Both the position numbers and the translations under genes were made by a program. A stretch of DNA of 64,000 nucleotides from Rheinheimera texasensis DSM 17496. Lineage in GTDB: Bacteria; Pseudomonadota; Gammaproteobacteria; Enterobacterales; Alteromonadaceae. Location: NCBI RefSeq assembly GCF_000711985.1, contig NZ_JONU01000007.1, forward strand, positions 992,001 to 1,056,000. The letters are read 5' to 3'. Below are positions 8,760-18,964 of the stretch, piece after piece. The notes under the pieces are model-generated. The model searched no databases and was not told the DNA's origin. It saw nothing but the letters and a program-made list of their open reading frames with translations. Position 1 is the stretch's first letter, and each line of letters begins with the position of its first letter.

Positions 8760-11060
8760 CTAGCCTTCATAAGCGTCCAGATACTCAGCCAACAGTTGCA
8801 AATGTGTATCTATCGTCAGATGAAATTCTATCAGTTGCCGCTCTATTGCCGGCCAGTTGGGCTGTTCCAGCTGTTCTAATTGTTTGGCCTGTTGCTGCAC
8901 CCATAGTAAACCGACAGAAGCAGCTGCACCTTTCAATTTATGCGCCGCGTCCTGAAATTCCTGCAATTGCTGCAGTGTCGCAGCTTCCACCATTTTATTG
9001 ACATAGCCCGGCACTAACTGCTGAAACAGCTGCATACTGCGCTGCATCGGCGCTTTGCCAAGCGACTGCAGATAGTCCTGTAAAGTTGAGGTATCAAGCA
9101 CAGTGTCTGCTGCTTCGTTGTCATCAGGATCTGTGCTCTGACTTTGCCGCATCGCACTAGGTGAAAACAACCGCGCCAGTACCTGATCTAATTTATTAGT
9201 ATTAATCGGTTTTGCTAAAGCCCCGGCGATTTGGATGCCTTCAAGCTGCTGCTCAGCTTTGCGCACGTTGGCGCTTAACACTACAATCGGAATTTGGGCC
9301 AGATGCGGCTCTTGTTGCATAAAACGGGCGATCTGGTCACCGGTCATATCCGGCAGCTGCATATCCAGCAGAACCAAATCAATATCATCTTCGGTTTCCA
9401 GCAGAGCCAGCGCATCTTCACCAGTTTCAGCATGCACCACAGTATGGCCGCGTTGCTCCAGCAAATTGGTGGCGATTTCAGCATTCAGCGGCACATCTTC
9501 CACCAGCAATACCGTCAGTTCAGGGCATACCATTAACTGGCTGAGCTCAGGCGCCTGTTGCAGTTCTGTCGGCAGGCGCACGGTAAAATGACTGCCCTGA
9601 TTGAGCTGACTTTGCACCGTCACCGAACCGCCCATCGCCTCAACTAAAGCTTTGGACACCGACAACCCGATGCCGGAACCGACAATACTTAAACGCCGGC
9701 CATCGCTGGATTTGTAGTACATGTCAAAAATGCGCTGTTGTTCATGTGCTGAAATGCCGATGCCGGTATCACTGACGACAAAAATCAGCTCGTTATCACA
9801 CAACTCAGCATAAAGACTAATTTCACCGCGGGCGGTGAATTTCACTGCGTTACTGAGTAAATTCCACAGCACCTGGCGCACCCGGGTCGGGTCCAATTTA
9901 AGATGCCCTTGCAGTTCACCGACTTGCTGTAGCTTGAAACTCAAACCTTTTTGCTGACAAATCAATTCGGCGAAATTAGCAATATCGAGTATAAACTGCG
10001 CGATATCAGTGCTTTGATACAGAATATCCAAATCCTGCCGGTCAATTTTGTCCAAATCGATAATGTCGTTAAAGATATTACCTAAGGTTTCAGCGCTGCT
10101 AAAAATGGTATTGGCCCAGCTGCGCTGCTCGTCGGTGAGCCTTGTTTCCAGCAGCCGCCGGGTTAAACCGACAATACCATTGAGCGGGGTGCGCAGCTCA
10201 TGGCTTAAAGTCGCGATAAATTTGCCTTTATCCTGATATGCGCGCTCCAGCGCTTGCTCCGCCATTTTGCGCGACGTGATGTCCCGGCCAAAGCCGAGTA
10301 AACCGATGTACCTGCCCTGGCGGTCAAAAAACGGCACTTTGCGCATCTCAAACCACATCAACTGTCCATCCGGCGTGTTGTACTCCACGTCCAACGTCAG
10401 TTCTGCCTGGTTTACTGAAACTTCATGGTCGGTCAGAATGGCTGCCGGTGCCATATCTGGCGCGTAAATCTCTGACGGATAATGGCCAATCAGTTCGCTG
10501 GAGCTTTTGCCAATCATCCTCTCAAACATTTTATTGCAGCTGGCGAAGCGGCCGGTTTCATCGCGGTAATAAAACAGGTCCGGTGAACTGTCGACAATCG
10601 ACTTCATAAGTAAACTCTGTTCTTCCACTAACAGTTGGGTCTTTTTACGCTCAGTGATTTCTTTTCGCAGCTCATCAACCGCCTGACGTTTGGCCTGGAA
10701 GGCTTTTTTCCGCTCTTCAATTTCAAAGTTCAGCTGACGGATATTCTCTTGCAGATTTTCGTTCAGACGTTTTTCCTGCCGCGCGGAGTCCTGCAGATAA
10801 AACAAGGTGGCATCGAGGTGTTTAATCAGATAAAGACAGGCAGAAACTAACGGCGGCGCGGCGACCAAGGCAAACAACAAAGCGCCGCTGATCAGATCCC
10901 AGTCCACTCTATTATGTAAAGTCAGGCTAAATGCCAGCGCTATCAGGCCCGAAGCCACAATAATCAGCAAGGTGGTCAGGCTGAATAATTGCAACCACCC
11001 CCACTGCTTCAGCACCAGCGCCAGCTGACTGACCCAGGGATGGATCCGGTATTGACTCAT
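8760..11060 (-). CDS. arcB: ArcB, hybrid redox sensor kinase
   Basis: A 766-residue tripartite kinase (E. coli ArcB has 778). Two membrane segments lie near 22-47 and 57-79, then a coiled coil (85-150), a PAS domain (150-262), the HisKA box SHELRTPLNG with His287, the HATPase domain (390-500), a receiver with Asp566 (LVLLDMQLPDMTG) and an HPt domain with His707 (AAHKLKGAAASVG). These are the complete stations for His-Asp-His relay to ArcA. Cys175 aligns with the E. coli redox cysteine C180. The position of C241 is occupied by tryptophan (QLMWFEMRKVPFFDR), so the quinone-sensing disulfide chemistry may differ. A GAGG lies ten bases before the ATG. Confidence 0.94.
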   Translation of the reverse strand: MSQYRIHPWVSQLALVLKQWGWLQLFSLTTLLIIVASGLIALAFSLTLHNRVDWDLISGALLFALVAAPPLVSACLYLIKHLDATLFYLQDSARQEKRLNENLQENIRQLNFEIEERKKAFQAKRQAVDELRKEITERKKTQLLVEEQSLLMKSIVDSSPDLFYYRDETGRFASCNKMFERMIGKSSSELIGHYPSEIYAPDMAPAAILTDHEVSVNQAELTLDVEYNTPDGQLMWFEMRKVPFFDRQGRYIGLLGFGRDITSRKMAEQALERAYQDKGKFIATLSHELRTPLNGIVGLTRRLLETRLTDEQRSWANTIFSSAETLGNIFNDIIDLDKIDRQDLDILYQSTDIAQFILDIANFAELICQQKGLSFKLQQVGELQGHLKLDPTRVRQVLWNLLSNAVKFTARGEISLYAELCDNELIFVVSDTGIGISAHEQQRIFDMYYKSSDGRRLSIVGSGIGLSVSKALVEAMGGSVTVQSQLNQGSHFTVRLPTELQQAPELSQLMVCPELTVLLVEDVPLNAEIATNLLEQRGHTVVHAETGEDALALLETEDDIDLVLLDMQLPDMTGDQIARFMQQEPHLAQIPIVVLSANVRKAEQQLEGIQIAGALAKPINTNKLDQVLARLFSPSAMRQSQSTDPDDNEAADTVLDTSTLQDYLQSLGKAPMQRSMQLFQQLVPGYVNKMVEAATLQQLQEFQDAAHKLKGAAASVGLLWVQQQAKQLEQLEQPNWPAIERQLIEFHLTIDTHLQLLAEYLDAYEG

Positions 11061-11544
11061 GCAGTGACAACCTCTTTTGTGCCTGCGCAGCCGTATTTTG
11101 CGCCTTTTTCAGCACACCGGCACCTTGGTGAAAATTCGAAGAGAAACCGCATCTTATCTGTGTCGTGACGGCTTGATTTGTTCCCGTTAGATTATCTTGT
11201 CCTGACTAGTTTGCCAATTGCAGTTAACGGGCAGTACACCGGCATAGCGGACAGATCCTGAACCCAGCAAGACATCAACTCAAAGCCTGACTGATCCGGC
11301 TGACTTGTCAGTGCGTAAATGAAAGGAGTAAAATACCTGACTAATTTTATCAGGTATTAGAGCGCCGGCCCACAAATAGCAGCGCACCACAGATGAAGTT
11401 CAACGCCGGTACGCTAATCGAGCGAAAAAATGGATGGCACCTTTGCAAATTTTTCATAAGACAAATGTGTGAAGCTTGATAGAATGCCGCCCTTTCCAGA
11501 CCAAGCGTGCTGAAGTAGTCGCAACAGACAGACCCGGAGATTTC
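11061..11544. other. 484-bp divergent intergenic region, arcB / folE2
   Basis: No convincing gene. It should hold the arcB and folE2 promoters, but I could not assign either with confidence. The one clear structure is the inverted repeat at 11332-11358, listed separately. No zinc-uptake-regulator box, which might be expected upstream of a FolE2 gene, is obvious by eye. Confidence 0.6.
11319..11360 (+). repeat. 9-bp perfect inverted repeat overlapping a 13-codon mini-ORF
   Basis: AATACCTGA (11332-11340) and TCAGGTATT (11350-11358) are perfect complements around a nine-base AT-rich loop. No T run follows, so it is not a standard terminator; it could be an operator or RNA hairpin. The same bases lie in a short frame ATG(11319)...TAG(11358) encoding MKGVKYLTNFIRY, with no good ribosome-binding site visible. 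Whether the peptide is made is unknown. Confidence 0.45.
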
Positions 11545-12471
11545 ATGCCGATAGCGATGCCAGATGTAGCCAACCAATCATGTGCCACCACCGAAGGCAC
11601 TTTAGACTGGGTTGGCATGAGCCAAATTGAAGTGCCGCTGATGCTGGCATTACACGGCGAAGCGCCGCGTCAGGTCAGTGCTAAAGTAGAAGCATTCGTT
11701 AACCTGGCAGACCCGAAAGCCAAAGGTATTCACATGTCGCGGCTGTATCTCGCGCTCGACGAGTTGTCGCGCGAATCCAGCTTAAGCCATGCCACCTTGT
11801 GTGAGTTGCTCGACACCTTTATTACCACTCATGAAGATTTAAGCAATCAGGCTTTTGTGAAGTTTGATTTTGACCTGCATTTACGCCGCAAGGCACTGAT
11901 CACCGAAAAACAGGGCTGGAAAGCTTATCCTGTGACAATCACAGGTCAGGTGGTGGAGAACCAGCTGCAGGTTGAGCTGAAAGTGAATGTGCCATATTCA
12001 TCAACCTGCCCTTGCTCTGCGGCATTGGCGCGTCAGCTTATTCAGGAAGCTTTTGTCGCCCGTTTTGCCGGTCAGCAGCAAATTAGCAGTGAACTGGTGG
12101 TCGATTGGCTTGGCACCACCCAAGGCATAGTGGCAACGCCACACAGCCAACGTTCTGTGGCCGAAGTGAAAGTAAAACTGCAACGCAGTGTCAGCGAATT
12201 CCCGATTGTCGCGCTGATTGATGCGATTGAAGATGCGCTGAAAACGCCGGTGCAGGCTGCGGTAAAACGCGCCGATGAGCAGGAATTTGCCCGCTTAAAC
12301 GGTCAGAATCTGATGTTCTGTGAAGACGCCGCCCGCCGGTTAAAACATGCCTTAAATGGTCTGACCGAGTTTGAAGATTTCTGGCTGCGGGTCAACCACT
12401 ATGAATCGCTGCATGCGCATGACGCTGTTGCGGTGACAGTGAAAGGTCTGCAGGGCGGCTACCGCGCTTAG
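11545..12471 (+). CDS. folE2: FolE2, GTP cyclohydrolase I type B
   Basis: A 308-residue enzyme of the FolE2/GCYH-IB family, which converts GTP to dihydroneopterin triphosphate at the start of folate synthesis and does not strictly need zinc. Family marks are [20 protein letters not shown] near residue 50, the active-site region [13 protein letters not shown] near residue 153, TPHSQRS, and the C-terminal [21 protein letters not shown] 11545 is preceded by GGAGA at a good distance; a start at 11476 would add 23 unrelated residues. In other bacteria FolE2 is often a zinc-starvation backup for FolE; whether FolE exists elsewhere cannot be seen. Confidence 0.92.
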   Translation: MPIAMPDVANQSCATTEGTLDWVGMSQIEVPLMLALHGEAPRQVSAKVEAFVNLADPKAKGIHMSRLYLALDELSRESSLSHATLCELLDTFITTHEDLSNQAFVKFDFDLHLRRKALITEKQGWKAYPVTITGQVVENQLQVELKVNVPYSSTCPCSAALARQLIQEAFVARFAGQQQISSELVVDWLGTTQGIVATPHSQRSVAEVKVKLQRSVSEFPIVALIDAIEDALKTPVQAAVKRADEQEFARLNGQNLMFCEDAARRLKHALNGLTEFEDFWLRVNHYESLHAHDAVAVTVKGLQGGYRA

Positions 12472-12538
12472 GTGCTGTCCCATCACGGCGCTGAATAGCG
12501 CGCATATTTAGCGCATATATCTGCGACTAAAAACCAAC

Positions 12539-12565
12539 AAAAAGCTGCCGGTGGCAGCTTTTTTT
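12539..12565 (+). terminator. folE2 terminator
   Basis: Stem AAGCTGCC / GGCAGCTT with loop GGT, flanked by an A run on the left and seven T on the right. Confidence 0.9.
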
Positions 12566-12884
12566 ATCTCTCCTGTCAGCAAAGAAGCACCGAAAAACAG
12601 CAATTTCTGTAATTTTATTACATTTACGCGCAACAGGCCGATGCGGTGAATCACCGGAGCTTTGCCAAAAGTCATCTTGCAATTTTCAGCAAAAATCGGT
12701 ATATCTGATAGCAGGTCTTTACGTTCAGACGTCCAGACCCCACTAAAATAACAACTCAAACAGCCATTGACCCTTGAAAGTACGACCGTTATTTTCTTTC
12801 ACACGTAAAAACCAAAATTAAAAGAATATAAATTCACTATTTTTACATTTTTATTTATGCAGGACAGGTTGGAGGGAGTGTGTC
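12566..12884 (+). promoter_or_regulatory. gltB upstream region with candidate promoter 12767-12795
   Basis: TTGACC (12767-12772) and TATTTT (12790-12795) are 17 bases apart and give a leader of about 83 bases ending in TTGGAGGGAG before the gltB ATG. The leader is AT-rich. The bases from 12566 to 12766 show no supported gene; a minus-strand frame there is judged spurious. GltBD operons are often controlled by Lrp or nitrogen regulators, but I can identify no specific site. Confidence 0.45.
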
Positions 12885-15800
12885 ATGGCGTTGTATCACC
12901 ACAGCCAGGCCAGAGAAAACTGTGGCTTTGGTCTGATCACCCATCTTGAAGGGGTGGCAAGTCACCGGATCGTCAGGACTGCAATCAGCGGTCTGGCCCG
13001 GATGCAGCATCGCGGTGGCATTTCAGCAGACGGTAAAACCGGAGACGGTTGCGGCTTGCTGATGCAGAAACCTGATAGTTTTTTCCGTGCTATTGCCGCG
13101 GAAAATAACTGGGTGCTGGGCAAAAAGTATGGCGTCGGGATGATTTTTTTAAGTCAGGACCCGGTGAAAGCCGAAGTTGCCAAATCAATTATTGAAGCTG
13201 AAATTACCCGCGAGACCTTAACACTGGTCGGCTGGCGCGAAGTGCCAACTGACGCCACAGTGCTCGGGCCTATTGCGGCGAGCTCAATGCCGAAAATTAT
13301 GCAGGTGTTTGTCAGTGCCCAGCCAGGCTGGGGTGACCACGACCTGGAGCGTCGCCTCTACATGCTGCGCCGTCGCGCCGAAAAGCTAGTCGCCGAGCAA
13401 TTGCCGGACGACAGCGATTTTTATATTCCGAGTTTTTCCAGTCTGGTCACCGTATTTAAAGGCCTGATGATGCCGGCCGACTTACCGGGGTTTTATCTGG
13501 ATTTAGCCGATATCCGCATGGAAACCGCAATTTGTGTGTTCCACCAGCGCTTCTCGACTAACACTATGCCACGCTGGGCTTTGGCGCAGCCATTCCGTTT
13601 TCTGGCGCACAACGGTGAAATCAATACCATCACCGGCAACCGGCAATGGGCGCGCGCGCGGCAATATAAATTTGCCTCGCCGCTGATTCCGGATATGTCA
13701 CAGGCGGCGCCTTACGTTGGCACAAAAGGTTCAGATTCCAGTTCACTCGACAACATGCTGGAGCTGTTTTTAGCCGGTGGCATGGATTTATTCCGCGCCA
13801 TGCGTTTGCTGGTGCCGCCAGCATGGCAAGGCAATAAAGTCATGGATGATGACTTAAAGGCGTTTTACGAATTCAACTCCATGCATATGGAGCCGTGGGA
13901 CGGGCCGGCCGGTATCGTTCTGACCAATGGTCAGCACGTGGCCTGTAATCTGGACCGCAATGGCCTGCGCCCTGCCCGCTTTGTTATCACCAAAGACAAG
14001 TTAATTACGCTGGCTTCTGAAGTCGGGATCTGGGATTACACTGCAGATGAAGTGCTGGAAAAAGGCCGCGTCGGCCCGGGCGAGATGCTGGCGATCGATA
14101 CACAAACCGGTAAAATCTGGCGCTCCGACGAAATCGACGCCGACTTAAAAGCACGCCACCCTTACCGGCACTGGCTGAACCAGAACGTGCAGCGTCTGGT
14201 ACCATACGAGAAGTTTGAAACTGATCTCATCGGCAAACGCGTGTTCTCGGACGATGAGATGCTGGTGCTGCATAAGCTGTTTAACTACAGCTATGAAGAA
14301 ATTGATCAGGTCATCACTGTCCTTGCCAAAGATGGTCAGGAAGCCGTTGGCTCTATGGGCGATGATACGCCGATGGCAGTGTTGTCACGTAAACCACGCA
14401 CTTTCTACGATTATTTCCGCCAGCAGTTTGCTCAGGTGACGAACCCGCCAATTGACCCGTTGCGCGAAGCGCACGTGATGTCGCTGGCGACCAGTATTGG
14501 CCGCGAACACAACGTGTTCAGCGAAACCGCCGGCTATGCCCGTCGCATTCAGTTTGAATCGCCGGTGATGATGTATTCTGACCTGAAGCAGTTAAAAACT
14601 GCTGATCAGAATTTCTACAAACACCACATCATCTCGATTAACTACGCACCGGAAGAGGGTCTGGAAAATGCGCTGCGTCGCATTGCCGCCGAAGCAGTAC
14701 AAGTGGTGCGTGAAGAAAACGTGGTGCTGGTCATTCTGACTGACCGCAAAATCCAGCAAGGTTTTGTGCCGGTACCGGCCGCGATGGCGGTCGGTGCGGT
14801 GCACCACGCATTGGTCGACAACCAGCTGCGCTGCGATTCGAACATCATTATCGAAACCGCCGGTGCGCGCGACCCGCACCACTTTGCCGTGCTGGTTGGT
14901 TTAGGCGCGACTGGCATTTATCCGTTCCTGGCTTATGAGACCATCGAACAGCTGGTGGAGAAAGGCAATATCAACCTGACCGCGCGTCAGGCCGTGCTGA
15001 ATTACCGCAAAGGCATTAACAAAGGCCTGTACAAAATCATGTCGAAAATGGGTATTTCTACAGTGGCCAGTTACCGCTGTTCCAACCTGTTTGAGGCAGT
15101 TGGTATCAATAAAAATGTGATGCAGCTTTGCTTCCCGGACGTGCCGTCACGTTTGGGCGGTGCCGATTTCACTGATTTTGAAGCAGACGTGTTAGTGCGC
15201 GCCAATACCGCCTGGCTGAAGCGTAAACCGCTGACGCACGGAGGTTTGTTAAAATACGTGCATGATGGTGAATACCACGCCTATAACCCGGATGTGGTAC
15301 AAACCTTACAAAAAGCGGTGCGTAGCGGCGAATATGATGACTACAAAGCTTATCGCGATGTGGTGAACACTCGTCCGGTCGCGCATATCCGCGATTTGTT
15401 TGTGCTGGATACCTCTAAAGCCACGCCAATCGCGCTGGATAAAGTCGCCCCGGCCGAACAGCTGTATCCGCGGTTTGACAGCGCTGCGATGTCGATTGGC
15501 GCTTTAAGCCCGGAAGCGCATGAAGCCTTAGCTATTGCGATGAACCGGCTCGGTGGCCGTTCCAACTCAGGTGAAGGTGGTGAAGACCCACGCCGCTTTG
15601 GCACGGAAAAGAACAGTAAAATCAAGCAAGTGGCTTCTGGTCGCTTCGGTGTGACGCCGCATTATCTGGTTAATGCAGAAGTCATCCAGATTAAAGTGGC
15701 ACAAGGCGCCAAGCCTGGTGAAGGTGGTCAGCTGCCGGGCGAAAAAGTTACCGCGGAAATTGCCCGCCTGCGTTATTCAGTGCCGGGTGTGACGCTGATC

Positions 15801-17360
15801 TCCCCTCCACCGCATCACGATATTTATTCGATTGAAGATTTGTCACAGCTGATTTTTGACTTAAAACAGGTCAATCCGCAGGCGTTGATCTCGGTCAAAC
15901 TGGTGTCAGAGCCAGGCGTAGGCACTATCGCCACTGGTGTGGCCAAAGCCTATGCAGATCTTATTACTGTGTCCGGCTACGACGGCGGCACCGGCGCCAG
16001 CCCGCTGACTTCGGTCAAATATGCCGGTAGCCCGTGGGAACTGGGCCTTGCTGAAGTACATCAGGCATTAGTGGAAAACGGCTTGCGCGACCGCGTGCGG
16101 TTACAGGTTGACGGTGGTTTGAAAACCGGTCTGGACGTGGTCAAAGCGGCAATTTTAGGCGCCGAGAGCTTCGGTTTTGGTACCGGCCCTATGGTGGCGC
16201 TTGGCTGTAAATTCCTGCGGATTTGCCATTTGAATAACTGTGCGACCGGCGTTGCTACCCAAGACGCCACCCTGCGCCGTGACCATTTCAACGGCTTGCC
16301 GGACATGGTGATGAACTACTTTAAGTTCATCTCCCAGGAAGTGCGCGAACTGTTGGCCGAGCTTGGCGTTAGCCAGCTGACCGACCTGATTGGCCGTACT
16401 GATTTACTCAGCGTTAAACCGGGTGAAACCACCCGTCAGGCCAAACTGGATTTAACGCCGATCCTGCAGGCAAGCGGTGTCAGCTCCGATAAACCACTGT
16501 ATTGCGTGCAGAACAACGACCCGTTTGATAACGGCCCGTTAAACCAGCTGTTAGTGGAACGCTGCGCGGACATGGTCAAGTACAAAACTGGTGGCCGGCT
16601 CAATCTGGCTATCCGCAACACCGACCGTTCAGTTGGCGCCAAGTTGTCAGGCCTTATTGCCCGCACGCACGGCAATCAGGGCATGGCGACTGAGCCAATT
16701 GAAGTGCAGTTCAGCGGCACTGCCGGCCAGAGTTTCGGCGTCTGGAATGCCGGTGGTCTGCACCTGTCGCTGCAAGGCGATGCCAACGACTATGTCGGCA
16801 AAGGCATGACCGGTGGCCAGCTCGCAGTGTATCCACCAAAAGGCTGTAGTTTCGCCAAAGACAACGCCACTATCGTCGGCAACACCTGTTTATACGGCGC
16901 CACAGGCGGCCGTCTTTATGCAGCAGGCCGCGCCGGCGAACGCTTCGCGGTGCGTAACTCCGGCGCTATTGCGGTGATTGAAGGCACTGGCGATAACTGC
17001 TGTGAATATATGACCGGCGGCGTGGTCGTGGTGCTCGGCCAGACTGGCGTCAACTTTGGCGCCGGCATGACTGGTGGTTTTGCTTATCTGTATGACGAGC
17101 AGAATGACCTGGACCTTCGCGTTAACGGCGAACTGGTGGAAACGCTGGAAGTCAGCACGCCAATTCTGCAGGAACATTTACGCAGTCTTATCCATCAACA
17201 TTTTGAAGCCACTGGCTCCGAACGCGCGCATCAGATTTTGTCGTCGTTCCAGAGCTGTTTAAGTAAATTTAAGCTGGTGAAACCAAAAACCAGCGACGTG
17301 AACACCCTGCTGGGCCACCGCGCCCGCTCGTCCGCCGAGCTGCGGGTTCAGGCGATGTAA
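12885..17360 (+). CDS. gltB: GltB, NADPH-glutamate synthase large subunit
   Basis: A 1491-residue GOGAT alpha subunit that moves the amide of glutamine to 2-oxoglutarate. A 12-residue propeptide precedes Cys13 (ARENCGFG), the N-terminal nucleophile exposed after cleavage. Domains in order are the class II glutaminase (about 13-430), the central domain (470-780), the FMN and 2-oxoglutarate synthase barrel (about 800-1230; GAKPGEGGQLPGEKV, GYDGGTGASPL) and the C-terminal GXGXG beta-helix (1260-1490). The [3Fe-4S] cysteines are seen as C-x5-C-x4-C in GCKFLRICHLNNC. A ribosome-binding GGAGGGAG precedes the ATG, and gltD follows after 9 bases. Confidence 0.98.
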   Translation: MALYHHSQARENCGFGLITHLEGVASHRIVRTAISGLARMQHRGGISADGKTGDGCGLLMQKPDSFFRAIAAENNWVLGKKYGVGMIFLSQDPVKAEVAKSIIEAEITRETLTLVGWREVPTDATVLGPIAASSMPKIMQVFVSAQPGWGDHDLERRLYMLRRRAEKLVAEQLPDDSDFYIPSFSSLVTVFKGLMMPADLPGFYLDLADIRMETAICVFHQRFSTNTMPRWALAQPFRFLAHNGEINTITGNRQWARARQYKFASPLIPDMSQAAPYVGTKGSDSSSLDNMLELFLAGGMDLFRAMRLLVPPAWQGNKVMDDDLKAFYEFNSMHMEPWDGPAGIVLTNGQHVACNLDRNGLRPARFVITKDKLITLASEVGIWDYTADEVLEKGRVGPGEMLAIDTQTGKIWRSDEIDADLKARHPYRHWLNQNVQRLVPYEKFETDLIGKRVFSDDEMLVLHKLFNYSYEEIDQVITVLAKDGQEAVGSMGDDTPMAVLSRKPRTFYDYFRQQFAQVTNPPIDPLREAHVMSLATSIGREHNVFSETAGYARRIQFESPVMMYSDLKQLKTADQNFYKHHIISINYAPEEGLENALRRIAAEAVQVVREENVVLVILTDRKIQQGFVPVPAAMAVGAVHHALVDNQLRCDSNIIIETAGARDPHHFAVLVGLGATGIYPFLAYETIEQLVEKGNINLTARQAVLNYRKGINKGLYKIMSKMGISTVASYRCSNLFEAVGINKNVMQLCFPDVPSRLGGADFTDFEADVLVRANTAWLKRKPLTHGGLLKYVHDGEYHAYNPDVVQTLQKAVRSGEYDDYKAYRDVVNTRPVAHIRDLFVLDTSKATPIALDKVAPAEQLYPRFDSAAMSIGALSPEAHEALAIAMNRLGGRSNSGEGGEDPRRFGTEKNSKIKQVASGRFGVTPHYLVNAEVIQIKVAQGAKPGEGGQLPGEKVTAEIARLRYSVPGVTLISPPPHHDIYSIEDLSQLIFDLKQVNPQALISVKLVSEPGVGTIATGVAKAYADLITVSGYDGGTGASPLTSVKYAGSPWELGLAEVHQALVENGLRDRVRLQVDGGLKTGLDVVKAAILGAESFGFGTGPMVALGCKFLRICHLNNCATGVATQDATLRRDHFNGLPDMVMNYFKFISQEVRELLAELGVSQLTDLIGRTDLLSVKPGETTRQAKLDLTPILQASGVSSDKPLYCVQNNDPFDNGPLNQLLVERCADMVKYKTGGRLNLAIRNTDRSVGAKLSGLIARTHGNQGMATEPIEVQFSGTAGQSFGVWNAGGLHLSLQGDANDYVGKGMTGGQLAVYPPKGCSFAKDNATIVGNTCLYGATGGRLYAAGRAGERFAVRNSGAIAVIEGTGDNCCEYMTGGVVVVLGQTGVNFGAGMTGGFAYLYDEQNDLDLRVNGELVETLEVSTPILQEHLRSLIHQHFEATGSERAHQILSSFQSCLSKFKLVKPKTSDVNTLLGHRARSSAELRVQAM

Positions 17361-18782
<1,422 letters not shown>

Positions 18783-18802
18783 CTTATCAGATATACCTGA
18801 CG

Positions 18803-18833
18803 AAAACCCGGCTGTTACGCCGGGTTTTGTTTT
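18803..18833 (+). terminator. gltBD operon terminator
   Basis: Stem AAAACCCGGC / GCCGGGTTTT with a six-base loop, followed by GTTTTT. Confidence 0.9.
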
Positions 18834-18964
18834 TCTGCTTTGCGGATATCTGGTAAACCAGCTCAGTTCAGCCCCGGGTAGCAGCTGGTACAACCAGACT
18901 TGTAAATATAATGTTGGATATCAGCCCCATTCCTCCGCTAGGATGGAGAAAAAAGGAGCCTGTT

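Noticed and set aside
9235-9591. Serine- and cysteine-rich plus-strand frames inside arcB
   Set aside because: The odd composition is the antisense reading of a coding region; arcB is continuous and fully conserved.
12508-12759. Minus-strand 83-residue frame between folE2 and gltB
   Set aside because: It runs across the folE2 terminator, has no family resemblance or good ribosome-binding site, and occupies the region expected to hold gltB control signals.
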